Assembly (NCBI GenBank): GCA_017624895.1
Contig: JAGAMB010000058.1
Coordinates: forward strand, 1-57,974
Source: Ruminococcus sp.
GTDB lineage: Bacteria > Bacillota > Clostridia > Oscillospirales > Ruminococcaceae
Reading direction: 5' to 3'
Length of the DNA stretch: 57,974 bases
In this document: positions 50,102-57,974 of the stretch, piece after piece
Position numbering within the stretch: the stretch's first letter is position 1
Layout: each line of letters begins with the position of its first letter
Made by a program: the position numbers and the translations under genes
The notes under the pieces: generated by a model
The model's database searches: none
Told to the model about the DNA's origin: nothing
What the model saw: the letters and a program-made list of their open reading frames with translations, nothing else

Positions 50102-50839
50102 TTATAAATCGTGATATTTCTTTCTGAATTCTTTTGGGGTATAGCCTGTTACCTGCCTGAAAGTGGAGATAAAGGCGCTTTGTGAGGAAAATCCCAGAGA
50201 AAGTGAGATTTCCAGAAAGCTCAGTTCGGAATTCATAATCATATTTTTGGCAACGCTTATTTTTGTGTTGATGATATATCTGCGAAAGCTTGTACCTGTT
50301 TCCTTGATAAACAGCTTTGATAGATATGTGGGATCAATTTTCAGGTGCTCCGCCACGGAAACAACGGTGAGCTTTTCGGCAAGGTGGTTGTAGATATAGT
50401 CAATACATTTTCTGATATGTATGGAGGTAGCGTTATTCTTTCTGATTTCCCTCATTCGTTCTGAAAAATCCACGAACATTTCGCCCAGCATATCAATCAT
50501 TTCATTGACAGAGGTGCATTTGTCCGCTTTTCTTATGTAGATATCGCTTAGGGTATAAGCAACATCGTGATTCATACCGTCCATAATACATATCCGCGAG
50601 GTCATAGCCACGGCGATTATAAAATGGTAGCGCGTGTTTCTTACAGGATCATCTGAGAGAATACCTTTTCCCTCAGAAAAATTCACCTTTATTCTTTCCT
50701 CAAAATTGCGTTTTACCTGTTCAGTATCACCTACGCTTACTGCGTGGTAGTGGTTGAATTCTCTGTCAAAGGAAGTCCGTTTGAAATGCTCCTCGTGCTG
50801 TATGTACAGTCGGTAATTGAGGTCGCGGCTGGTATTCAT
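50102..50839 (-). CDS. AraC-family transcriptional regulator
   Basis: 245 residues. The C-terminal AraC DNA-binding domain (about 145-243) has two helix-turn-helix units, LTVVSVAEHLKIDPTYLSKLF and LSFLEISLSLGFSSQSAFISTF, ending in GYTPKEFRKKY. The N-terminal 140 residues are helical and match no named ligand domain that I recognise. It is divergent from the MATE transporter across 157 bp that contain an inverted repeat, so it may control that pump. Confidence 0.92.
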   Translation of the reverse strand: MNTSRDLNYRLYIQHEEHFKRTSFDREFNHYHAVSVGDTEQVKRNFEERIKVNFSEGKGILSDDPVRNTRYHFIIAVAMTSRICIMDGMNHDVAYTLSDIYIRKADKCTSVNEMIDMLGEMFVDFSERMREIRKNNATSIHIRKCIDYIYNHLAEKLTVVSVAEHLKIDPTYLSKLFIKETGTSFRRYIINTKISVAKNMIMNSELSFLEISLSLGFSSQSAFISTFRQVTGYTPKEFRKKYHDL

Positions 50840-50904
50840 AGTATCACCCCGTTTTCAATCTGATGTGAGTTTATGATAATTATTACCCTTAATAATTATA
50901 CCAT

Positions 50905-50948
50905 ATTTCTGAAAGAAATGCCATAGTTTTGATATAATTTTCAGAAAT
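50905..50948. promoter_or_regulatory. Inverted repeat between araC-type gene and MATE gene
   Basis: ATTTCTGAAA (50905-50914) and its exact inverse TTTCAGAAAT (50939-50948) lie 34 bp apart centre to centre. The right copy ends 8 bp before TATAAT (50956-50961), the likely -10 of the MATE gene, which lacks a good -35. This suggests an activator or dual regulator, with the adjacent AraC protein as candidate. Confidence 0.45.
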
Positions 50949-50996
50949 AATCTTGTATAATATATTCGTAACAAAAAAATAAGGAGGATATACATT

Positions 50997-52388
50997 ATGG
51001 CTCAGACATATGACCTTACTAAAGGGAAAACTACCCCCATAATATTAAAATTCTTTTTTCCTATGCTGCTGACCAATATGCTGCAGCAGGTTTATACAAT
51101 AGCCGATACTATGATTGTTGGCAAGGGACTTGGCGATGATCCTCTTGCGGCTGTTGGTAATATGTCCTCACTGACATTTTTCATCATCGGTTTTTCTATG
51201 GGACTTACCAACGGCTTTTCTGTCAGCATTGCACAGGACTATGGAGCAAAGAATATAAATCAGCTCCGCAGATCTGTGGCGGCGTCAATAATGCTTTCAG
51301 GTATTATAACGGTAATTCTTACAGCAATAAGTGTGATATTCCTACGCCCTGTACTGGTGCTTTTGCAGACGTCAGATATTATTATGTCGGACAGCCTCTT
51401 ATACGGATATATTATCTTTGGCGGACTTTTCACAACTATCGCATACAATCTCTGTGCGAGTATACTCCGCGCACTTGGTGACAGTAAAACACCATTTATA
51501 GCAATTGTTGTTTCAACTGTCTTCAATATAGTTTTCAATTGGGTGTCAATCTACATTTTCCATATGGGAGTAGAGGGACCTGCCGCTGTAACCATTCTTT
51601 CGCAGATCATCTCTGCCGCTATATGTTATGCAAAGCTGCGTAAAATCGAAGCTATCAGACTTTCCGCCGAGCATTTCAGAGATAATTTCAGAATATCTCT
51701 TGACCTGCTGAAAAACGGCATACCCATGGCGATCATGAATTCCATTACAGCTGTAGGTTGTATGACTGTACAATATTTCGTAAACGAAATGGGAGTAGCC
51801 TTCACATCGGCATTTTCCGCTTGCAGCAAGTATATCAACCTGTTCATACAGCCTGCCTGCACAGCAGGAATTACAATGTCCTCGTTTACAAGTCAGAACT
51901 TTGGTGCAAAGAAATATGACAGAATTGCAGAAGGATTTAAGGTATGCATGGCAATAGCCCTGATCACATACGTTGTTTTCGGTGCTGTTATGGTACTTTT
52001 CCCACGTTTTCTTGCCTCTCTTATGCTCAACGGAGAACAGCAGATTGAGCTTGCTATGGGATATCTTGTCAGATGCGGACTTACAAAATTTGCTGTTGAC
52101 TTCCTGTTTGTAGTGCGAAGCGGCTGTCAGGGCTTAGGTAAGCCGTTGTTCCCTATGATTTCAGGCATTGTGGAAATGGTAATGCGTGTTGCTGTTATCG
52201 TTATATTTACAGAGAAGATAGGCTTCAATACAACGGCATATGCTGAAATGGCAGCATGGGCAGGCGCTCTGTTGATTAATGCGGTAGCTTTCGGAGTGTT
52301 TCTCCGCCGTTATCTCAAAGCTGACAAAAACCGGAAATTCAACGAATCAGCTAATACGATATGTGCTGCGGCAGGTTGTTCACGATAG
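50997..52388 (+). CDS. MATE family multidrug/Na+ efflux transporter
   Basis: 463 residues with twelve membrane helices in two halves. N-terminal signature PMLLTNMLQQVYTIADTMIVGKGLG and SSLTFFIIGFSMGLTNGFSV match the DinF/NorM-like MATE superfamily. It exports cationic or other toxic compounds by H+ or Na+ antiport; substrate unknown. AAGGAGG precedes the ATG. Position opposite the AraC-type gene suggests inducible expression. Confidence 0.93.
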   Translation: MAQTYDLTKGKTTPIILKFFFPMLLTNMLQQVYTIADTMIVGKGLGDDPLAAVGNMSSLTFFIIGFSMGLTNGFSVSIAQDYGAKNINQLRRSVAASIMLSGIITVILTAISVIFLRPVLVLLQTSDIIMSDSLLYGYIIFGGLFTTIAYNLCASILRALGDSKTPFIAIVVSTVFNIVFNWVSIYIFHMGVEGPAAVTILSQIISAAICYAKLRKIEAIRLSAEHFRDNFRISLDLLKNGIPMAIMNSITAVGCMTVQYFVNEMGVAFTSAFSACSKYINLFIQPACTAGITMSSFTSQNFGAKKYDRIAEGFKVCMAIALITYVVFGAVMVLFPRFLASLMLNGEQQIELAMGYLVRCGLTKFAVDFLFVVRSGCQGLGKPLFPMISGIVEMVMRVAVIVIFTEKIGFNTTAYAEMAAWAGALLINAVAFGVFLRRYLKADKNRKFNESANTICAAAGCSR

Positions 52389-52450
52389 TAATAGCCTCTG
52401 TTATTGCTTCATAGGCTGAAATGTGGTGCAATAAAACCCCATATATATTA

Positions 52451-52608
52451 GGGCATCTCTAAAAACCCCTTTTGAGAAAAAACAGTTATGCACGTCATCT
52501 GCTTCGTCAACCTCCCTTGGAGTGCGACAGCACGCCTTCGGTAGGTTTCCTTGCAGCTGCCGCACCTATCTGTTTTTTCTTTAATCAAACGGGTTTTTAG
52601 AGATGCCC
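52451..52608. mobile_element. Family B inverted-repeat element (B2), MITE-like
   Basis: A 158-bp element with perfect 18-bp terminal inverted repeats, GGGCATCTCTAAAAACCC (52451-52468) and its inverse (52591-52608). A 4-bp direct repeat ATTA flanks both sides (52447-52450 and 52609-52612), consistent with a target-site duplication. No coding capacity. It lies in the 361-bp gap between the MATE gene and fruK. Confidence 0.8.
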
Positions 52609-52668
52609 ATTATTCAAGGGTATCGTTTTTGCGGTATCCTTGAAATTTTTTTGAAATATCTTGCTGCC

Positions 52669-52697
52669 TTGCAATTCTTTCATTGCCGTGATATAAT
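52669..52697 (+). promoter_or_regulatory. Promoter of fruK
   Basis: TTGCAA (52669-52674), 17-bp spacer, TATAAT (52692-52697), about 50 nt upstream of the fruK ATG. Confidence 0.7.
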
Positions 52698-52749
52698 ATA
52701 GTTAATGTATAATTGGTAAGGCAATAGCGAAAAAAGGAGAATTAATAAA

Positions 52750-53655
52750 ATGATATATACAGTAACATTAAATCCTGCGGTTGACTATGTTGCGGACTGC
52801 GGCGAAATAAAAACGGGAGCTGTAAACCGTCTTGGCGCAGGTGAGATTTTTTTCGGTGGTAAGGGTATTAATGTGTCATTCGTCCTCCGTGAGCTTGGAA
52901 TACCCTCGAAAGCTCTTGGCTTTGTGGCAGGCTTCACAGGAGAGGCTATCGAAAAAGGTATTTCCCAAAAAGGAATTGATACGGATTTTGTTCATCTTGA
53001 CAGCGGCTTCTCGCGTATAAATATAAAGCTTCGTTCGGGACTTCCTGCTGAAACGGAGCTGAACGGTCAGGGGCCGCATATTCCACAGGATAAGGCGGAG
53101 GAGCTTTTTTGCCGACTTGACAATATCTCAGATGGTGATACCATTGTTCTTGCAGGAAGCATACCTGCCTCACTTTCGGCAGATATTTATGAAAAAATTC
53201 TTGCACATCTGCATGGGAGAAATATCCGCGCTGTAGTTGACGCTTCGGGGGATCTTCTCCTTAACGTGCTGAAATACAAGCCGTTTCTGGTTAAGCCGAA
53301 TAATATCGAGCTGGGTGAGCTTTTCGGTGCTGTAATAGATACTCCTGAAAAGGCGGCGGAATATGCGTTAAGGCTGAAAAAAATGGGAGCTGTAAATGTT
53401 CTTGTTTCGATGGGTGAGCAAGGAGCTGTCCTCATTGATGAAGCTGAAAAAGTATACGTAAATAAGGCGTATAGCGGTACTGTTAAAAATACTGTTGGCG
53501 CAGGTGATTCAATGGTTGCAGGTTTTATTGCAGGCTATGAAAAAGATGGTTATGAATACGCTCTGCGTCTTGGTACAGCCTGCGGAGGAGCAACGGCTTT
53601 TTCCGAGGGGCTTGCGTCATCGAATGAAATCTATGCTCTTTTAGGGGAAGAATAA
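52750..53655 (+). CDS. fruK: 1-phosphofructokinase (PfkB family)
   Basis: Phosphorylates fructose 1-phosphate to fructose 1,6-bisphosphate. At 301 residues it has the FruK/LacC opening MIYTVTLNPAVDY, GGKGINVS (first PfkB signature region), the substrate segment LVKPNNIELGELF, and the ATP/anion-hole motif NTVGAGDSMVAGF with catalytic Asp. No fructose PTS or FruR gene is adjacent, so tagatose-6-phosphate kinase remains an alternative. It is followed 3 nt later by a radical SAM gene. Confidence 0.9.
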   Translation: MIYTVTLNPAVDYVADCGEIKTGAVNRLGAGEIFFGGKGINVSFVLRELGIPSKALGFVAGFTGEAIEKGISQKGIDTDFVHLDSGFSRINIKLRSGLPAETELNGQGPHIPQDKAEELFCRLDNISDGDTIVLAGSIPASLSADIYEKILAHLHGRNIRAVVDASGDLLLNVLKYKPFLVKPNNIELGELFGAVIDTPEKAAEYALRLKKMGAVNVLVSMGEQGAVLIDEAEKVYVNKAYSGTVKNTVGAGDSMVAGFIAGYEKDGYEYALRLGTACGGATAFSEGLASSNEIYALLGEE

Positions 53656-53658
53656 GCT

Positions 53659-54561
53659 ATGGTCGTTGAATATAATTCCTGCCGTTTGTGTCCCAGAAAA
53701 TGCGGCGTGAATCGCAGTAAGTCAACAGGCTTTTGTGGTATGGGAGCTGAAATAAAGGCGGCGAAGGCAACTCTGCATCAATGGGAGGAGCCGTGTATAT
53801 CCTACAAAAATGGTGCAGGAACGATATTTTTTTCGGGATGCAGTCTGCGGTGTGTGTACTGTCAGAATAGTGAAATAAGCAATAACGGTTTCGGTGAGGT
53901 CATAACTGTGGAAAGGCTCTGCGATATCTTCCTTTCTTTGCAGGACAGGGGAGCTGATAATATTGAGCTTGTGACGCCCACACATTTTATACCTGATATT
54001 ATTTCTGCTCTTGACAGGGTGAAAAGTAAGCTGGATATCCCTGTTGTGTACAACTGCGGCGGCTATGAGCTGACGGAAACAATTAAACGGCTTGAAGGCT
54101 ATATTGACGTTTATTTACCTGATATAAAATATTTTTCTCCAGATATCTCTGCAAAATATTCATCAGCTCCCGATTATTTTCAGTATGCTTCTTCTGCCGT
54201 CCTTGAAATGATACGACAGGCAGGTAAGCTTCAATACAACAATAGCGGTGGACTTGTAAAAGGTACAGTAATACGTCATCTCGTCCTGCCGTCCTGCCGT
54301 CACGACAGTATAAAAATAATGGACTGGATAGCAGAAAATACCAATTCTGACAGCCACCTTGTGAGTATTATGAGCCAATACACTCCATTTGAGTTTATTT
54401 CGGCGGATTATCCTGAGCTTAAACGGCGCGTCACAAAAATGGAGTATAATTCTGTAGTACGGCACGCGGAAAGTCTTGGTATAAATGGCTTTACTCAGGA
54501 TATTTCTTCTTCACGGGAGGAATATCTGCCCCTGTTTGATCTGGAGGGAATAAGACCATAG
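53659..54561 (+). CDS. Radical SAM protein, PflA-like
   Basis: 300 residues with the radical SAM motif CSLRCVYC near 60-67 and an N-terminal Cys cluster C8, C11, C15, C26 (CRLCPRKC..GFCGMG) typical of uncharacterised PflA-like/COG1313 proteins. The [4Fe-4S] cluster would cleave SAM to a 5'-deoxyadenosyl radical. It is annotated in many genomes as a pyruvate formate-lyase activating enzyme homologue, but the true substrate is unknown. Only 3 nt separate it from fruK, so they are co-transcribed. Confidence 0.85.
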   Translation: MVVEYNSCRLCPRKCGVNRSKSTGFCGMGAEIKAAKATLHQWEEPCISYKNGAGTIFFSGCSLRCVYCQNSEISNNGFGEVITVERLCDIFLSLQDRGADNIELVTPTHFIPDIISALDRVKSKLDIPVVYNCGGYELTETIKRLEGYIDVYLPDIKYFSPDISAKYSSAPDYFQYASSAVLEMIRQAGKLQYNNSGGLVKGTVIRHLVLPSCRHDSIKIMDWIAENTNSDSHLVSIMSQYTPFEFISADYPELKRRVTKMEYNSVVRHAESLGINGFTQDISSSREEYLPLFDLEGIRP

Positions 54562-54634
54562 CTGTCAGTTATTTGCTTCGGTATAACATTGACTTAGTTA
54601 AGAGAATTTAATTTTAATTTAAGCGGATTTAATC

Positions 54635-54663
54635 TTGATTTTTTCAAAAATATATGCTATAAT
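54635..54663 (+). promoter_or_regulatory. Promoter of the GH26-dockerin gene
   Basis: TTGATT (54635-54640), 17-bp spacer, TATAAT (54658-54663), in a very A/T-rich intergenic region. The leader is about 70 nt and ends with AAGGAG ahead of the ATG at 54741. Confidence 0.65.
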
Positions 54664-54740
54664 AAAGAAAAAAAGCTTCCGAAATCAGTTTTTACAATCT
54701 GATAAGGTTAATTGTTAATTAAAATAAGGAGTTAATTGCT

Positions 54741-56627
54741 ATGAGGAACTATATTAAAAAATCCTTAACTTTTATTTCTGCGGCTGTGACTTCTCTTTCC
54801 CTTGTAAGTAGTCTGCCTGCTGTAACTGCTGCTGATTCTGCGGTACAGAAATATGAGTTTGAAGATGGTCAGACAAGCGGCGGATCAATTTATATGGGGG
54901 TAGAGGATATCCCCTCCGATAAGATGCCGGAAAATGCGGATTTTTCAGGATTTTCAGGCGATGGCTTCGCTTATATTGACCAGAAAGGCACAACTCTCTC
55001 CGTTGAAGTTGATGTGCCTGAAGCCGGTCTTTATGAGCTGGGTATCTGTTACTGCGAACCAAGCGATCCCAACAAAAAGGTGCAGTATCTCAATGTAAAC
55101 GGCGTCAATCAGGGCGAAGTAAGCTTCCCATATAATACATCATTTGAGGAAACATCAGGCGGTGTTGTAAATCTCAAAAAGGGTAAGAATACAATTGAAC
55201 TGAAAGCGTACTGGGGCTATACCTATTACGACTACCTTACTCTGAAGCCTGCGGATGAAAGCCTTACAACACTTTCACCTACAAGAACGCTGTCAAATCC
55301 CAATGCTTCTGATTCTGCAAAAAGACTGTATAACTACCTCTGTGATACCTATGGCAACCATATTATTTCAGGTCAGCAGGAGTACTGCGGATCTCACAAT
55401 TACAATTCATGGAATGATCCTGACACATACATCAAGGACAACGAGGCGGAGTTTGAATATATTATGGAGCAGACAGGAGAAATGCCTGCTATTCGTGGTA
55501 TTGACTTCCTTGCCTATAATACTACATCCGACTGGAGAGATAACGCTCCCGAAAGATGTATTGAGTGGACTAATAAGTATAAGGGCATTGCTACAGTAAC
55601 ATGGCATTGGAACGTTCCCTGTGAGGAGGGCAGCACGGAAACTGCTTTCTACGTTGAATCTGCCAGCGCAACATATACAACTTTCAGTATATCAAAGGCG
55701 CTGACTGAGGGAACATGGGAAAATGAAGTTCTTATGGCTGATATTGACTTAATTGCAAAGGAGCTTACAAAGCTTAAAGAAGCCGATGTTCCGATTTTAT
55801 GGCGACCTCTCCACGAGGCTGAGGGCGCATGGTTCTGGTGGGGAGCAGAAGGTCCTGAACCATGCAAGGAGCTTTATCGTTTGCTTTATGACAAGCTGAC
55901 AAATGAATACGGACTTGACAACCTTATCTGGACATGGACAAGTTATACATTCCCCACATCTCCTGCCTGGTATCCCGGTGACGATGTTGTTGATCTTGTG
56001 GGATATGACAAGTATAATGCAGTTGATGGTATGCCAAATTTAAGCTCTATTTCATCTACATTTTACAGCCTTGTTCAGAGTACAGACGGTGAAAAAATGG
56101 TGGCAATGACTGAGAATGACAGTATTCCCTCCCTTGAAAATTTGGTTAACGACAAAGCTGCATGGCTTTATTTCTGCCCATGGTATATGAATTATCTTAC
56201 AAGCGAGCAGAATAATCCCGTAGAAAATCTGGTGGAAATTTATCAGAGTGAGTATTGCATAACTCTTGACGAGCTGCCTGACCTTAAAACTTATCCAATC
56301 ACAGAGGGCGGAAAGCCTGTAGAAAAGCCAACAACGCCTCCTGTCACAACCACATTAAATCCAGTAAAACCTGTTGTTACAACTACAGCAGCTGTAGTTG
56401 GTGATATACTTTACGGCGACGCTAATTGTGATGATGTTGTTACAATGGCTGATGCGGCAGCTATATTCCAGTCAATCGGCAATCCTGACAAGTACAGCTT
56501 ATCAGCTAATGGCGCGCTTAACGCTGATTGCTCTGAGCCCGGAAGCGGCATAACAGCTGCTGATGCAATTGCAGTACAGAAATACACAGCAAAGCAGATA
56601 GCGGCACTTCCTGATACCAATCCCTGA
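54741..56627 (+). CDS. Secreted GH26 beta-mannanase with CBM and dockerin
   Basis: 628 residues. Signal peptide (1-31); a CBM35-like beta-sandwich (about 34-171); GH26 catalytic domain (about 185-505) with the acid/base Glu359 in WRPLHEAEGAWFWWG and the nucleophile Glu458 in AMTENDS; a Thr/Pro linker (about 528-550); and a C-terminal dockerin (about 556-622) with calcium loops DANCDDVVTMAD and a second loop containing an SEPGSG insertion. It probably cleaves beta-1,4-mannans as part of a cellulosome-like or surface-bound system. The last four residues (DTNP) and the stop codon are encoded by the end of repeat A3. Confidence 0.93.
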   Translation: MRNYIKKSLTFISAAVTSLSLVSSLPAVTAADSAVQKYEFEDGQTSGGSIYMGVEDIPSDKMPENADFSGFSGDGFAYIDQKGTTLSVEVDVPEAGLYELGICYCEPSDPNKKVQYLNVNGVNQGEVSFPYNTSFEETSGGVVNLKKGKNTIELKAYWGYTYYDYLTLKPADESLTTLSPTRTLSNPNASDSAKRLYNYLCDTYGNHIISGQQEYCGSHNYNSWNDPDTYIKDNEAEFEYIMEQTGEMPAIRGIDFLAYNTTSDWRDNAPERCIEWTNKYKGIATVTWHWNVPCEEGSTETAFYVESASATYTTFSISKALTEGTWENEVLMADIDLIAKELTKLKEADVPILWRPLHEAEGAWFWWGAEGPEPCKELYRLLYDKLTNEYGLDNLIWTWTSYTFPTSPAWYPGDDVVDLVGYDKYNAVDGMPNLSSISSTFYSLVQSTDGEKMVAMTENDSIPSLENLVNDKAAWLYFCPWYMNYLTSEQNNPVENLVEIYQSEYCITLDELPDLKTYPITEGGKPVEKPTTPPVTTTLNPVKPVVTTTAAVVGDILYGDANCDDVVTMADAAAIFQSIGNPDKYSLSANGALNADCSEPGSGITAADAIAVQKYTAKQIAALPDTNP

Positions 56628-56727
56628 AACAACAGTAGACAAATCTAATGGCGTAAATGCCGTATGTCATCGTTGGACATCCTCACCATACGGCAGTATG
56701 CTTTCGTCGTCCGCCTTGACATACATC
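56614..56727. mobile_element. Truncated family A element (A3)
   Basis: It starts with ATACCAATCCCT (56614-56625) inside the last codons of the GH26 gene and follows the A1 sequence closely (GTAGACAAATCTAATGGC..GCCGTATGTCATCG..GTCCGCCTTGACATAC) until about 56727, where element B3 begins. The expected right terminal repeat is missing, so insertion of B3 or a deletion removed it. Confidence 0.65.
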
Positions 56728-56817
56728 AGGGCATCTCTAAAAACTCCCTTTTGAGAAAAAACAGCTATGCACGACATCTGCTTTTTCTTTAATCAAACGG
56801 GTTTTTAGAGATGCCCT
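56728..56817. mobile_element. Short family B element (B3)
   Basis: A 90-bp element with perfect 17-bp terminal repeats, AGGGCATCTCTAAAAAC (56728-56744) and its inverse (56801-56817). It aligns with B2 but lacks about 70 bp from the middle, so it is an internal-deletion form. It abuts the truncated end of A3. Confidence 0.75.
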
Positions 56818-56955
56818 TAATTTAAAGCGTTTATACAAACACCGTTATTGATTATAGCATATAATTACAAAAAATCAATGATATCTAAAAAAATGTAACA
56901 AACACTATAAATCGCTTATATGGTCACACCAACCAAATCGGCTATATTTCGATAC

Positions 56956-56994
56956 AAAAAGCGTTACCTCTCAGTTTGAGCGGTAACGCTTTTT
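56956..56994. terminator. Bidirectional terminator before the sensor kinase gene end
   Basis: AAAAAGCGTTACC (56956-56968) and GGTAACGCTTTTT (56982-56994) form a perfect 13-bp stem with a 13-nt loop and poly-T/A ends. It lies downstream of the minus-strand kinase gene and of the plus-strand GH26 gene. The rest of 56818-57046 is A/T-rich, with no gene seen. Confidence 0.85.
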
Positions 56995-57046
56995 ACATTA
57001 TGCCATCTCAAATAATACTGTTTTAATAAATATACAGTTACGTATA

Positions 57047-57974
57047 TTATTTGCTTTTGGGCAATACCACCGTAACAGCAGTACCCTTATTTTCTTCACT
57101 TTGAATTGAAATTTTACCGCCGTGATACTGAACAGAATGTTTAACGATAGAAAGTCCTAAACCTGTTCCGCCTGATTTTTTTGAGTGACTCTTATCCACA
57201 CGATAAAAGCGTTCGAAAATTCTTGTATGATGTTCAGTCGCAATACCTATTCCATTATCGGAAACCATAAGCATTACTTCTTTTTCTGTCTCTGAGATAT
57301 TTACCTCAACCTTACCGCCATCAGGAGTATACTTAATTCCGTTATCGCAAAGATTGTAGATAACTTCAAAAAGTAAGTGCTTTACGCCGTAAACATTTCC
57401 GCTGTTGCCCGATACGGAAAGAGTTATATCCTTTTTATCTGCACTGTCACGGAGAATTCCGCAAACTTCATTTGCTGTTGCATAGAGCGAAACATTTTCC
57501 TTTGGAAGTTCTGTCTGCTCGTCAAGCTGTGAAAGCCCTATGATGTCCTCTACAAGCGTTACAAGCCGTGTTGCTTCCTCACGGATATGACCTACAAATC
57601 GTGGCATATCCTCAGGCTTTACAAGCCCGTTTTCCATAAGCTCTGCACTACCCGTAATGGTCTGAAGCGGGGTTTTAAGTTCATGTGAAACATTTGCTGT
57701 AAACTCTCTGCGAAGTCGTTCAGCATCAGCCTGTTCTGTTATATCAAATGCAAGGACAACAGCGCCGACAGTTTCGCCGTCCGTGTCAATACGGCTTATG
57801 TCAAACTGATATTCCTTATCATTAAGATTTGCACGAATTTCAGAATGTCCGTCTGTAAGCGCCTTTTCAATAGCAGAAATTATTTCGTGTCTGCGGTTTA
57901 TTGTCAGAAACTCTTTTCCCACACACTTTTTATCTGTAGCGAAAATAGCAGTTGCCGCAGAGTTTATAGTAAGA
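57047..57974 (-). CDS. Sensor histidine kinase, PhoR/WalK-like (5' end beyond window)
   Basis: Partial: the reading frame remains open to the window edge, so the N-terminus lies beyond 57974. The GTG at 57922 is an internal Val (frame upstream reads NSAATAIFATDKKCVGKEF). Visible parts are a PAS domain (to about LAFDITEQADAERLR), a HisKA domain with the phospho-acceptor in NVSHELKTPLQTI, and a HATPase with N box (NLCDNGIKYTPDG), G1 (DNGIGI), F box (FERFYRVDKS) and G2 (GGTGLGLSIVKH). The layout matches PhoR-type kinases of phosphate or wall stress. Its response regulator should lie upstream, outside the window. Confidence 0.9.
   Translation of the reverse strand, partial: LTINSAATAIFATDKKCVGKEFLTINRRHEIISAIEKALTDGHSEIRANLNDKEYQFDISRIDTDGETVGAVVLAFDITEQADAERLRREFTANVSHELKTPLQTITGSAELMENGLVKPEDMPRFVGHIREEATRLVTLVEDIIGLSQLDEQTELPKENVSLYATANEVCGILRDSADKKDITLSVSGNSGNVYGVKHLLFEVIYNLCDNGIKYTPDGGKVEVNISETEKEVMLMVSDNGIGIATEHHTRIFERFYRVDKSHSKKSGGTGLGLSIVKHSVQYHGGKISIQSEENKGTAVTVVLPKSK

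Noticed and set aside
1..57974. CRISPR array, tRNA or rRNA genes
   Set aside because: No regularly spaced direct repeats of CRISPR type and no tRNA or rRNA signatures were recognised by eye; the short repeats present are inverted-repeat elements.

Overview
The window looks like the chromosome of a low-to-moderate G+C, strictly anaerobic Gram-positive gut or rumen bacterium of the Ruminococcus type (Oscillospirales). Two secreted proteins carry C-terminal dockerin modules, one of them a family-26 glycoside hydrolase with a CBM-like domain. The housekeeping order (gdpP-rplI-dnaB, tilS-ftsH, lon-engB, rnjA) is Firmicutes-like. The central metabolic block suits a succinate-forming fermenter. This is inferred from gene content; there is no rRNA gene in the window to confirm it.

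Layout. 0.4-3.5 kb (+): an ECF-type sigma factor overlapping a membrane-anchored partner with four extracytoplasmic repeats. 3.5-14.7 kb (-): ftsH, tilS, dnaB, rplI, gdpP, rnjA and an alanine/Na+ symporter. 14.8-21.8 kb (+): two bacterial PH-domain proteins, then a large DUF2157-like membrane protein, a small membrane protein, and a 7TM sensor kinase/NarL-type regulator pair. 21.9-23.5 kb (-): a dockerin protein and mtnN. 23.8-28.0 kb (+): lon, engB, lysA. 28.0-28.8 kb: a repeat-bounded element carrying a small membrane protein. 29.0-46.2 kb (+): a co-directional block of about 17 kb with aconitase, four small membrane proteins, NADP-isocitrate dehydrogenase, Rex, fumarase, HdrBCA, FlxDCBA, a fumarate-reductase-like pair and an AspT/SucE-type transporter. 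46.2-50.8 kb (-): a MurD/MurL-type pair, a DtxR/MntR-type regulator, a thioesterase and an AraC regulator. 51.0-56.6 kb (+): a MATE transporter, 1-phosphofructokinase, a radical SAM protein and the GH26-dockerin enzyme. 57.0 kb to the end (-): a PhoR-like kinase running off the edge.

The most interesting system is the 36.1-46.2 kb cluster. It joins a complete heterodisulfide-reductase-like HdrABC and NAD(P)H-dehydrogenase-like FlxABCD to a soluble fumarate reductase (FrdA-like flavoprotein plus a TfrB-like Fe-S subunit without the CCG domain) and a likely succinate exporter. I infer a cytoplasmic NADH:fumarate reductase that may also reduce ferredoxin by flavin-based electron bifurcation. Rex (NADH/NAD+ sensor) is encoded inside the block, and a near-consensus Rex operator overlaps the -35 box of the promoter at its head. 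Aconitase and isocitrate dehydrogenase would form the oxidative arm (to 2-oxoglutarate), and fumarase plus the fumarate reductase the reductive arm (to succinate), of a split TCA pathway.

A second point is the MurL-like epimerase gene next to a MurD-type ligase, which suggests the L-Glu ligation/epimerisation route to D-Glu in peptidoglycan. The window also holds at least three families of short inverted-repeat elements (called A, B and C here). They nest in one another, sit in the leaders of rnjA and lon, and appear to supply the stop codons of two genes. No tRNA, rRNA or CRISPR array was recognised.
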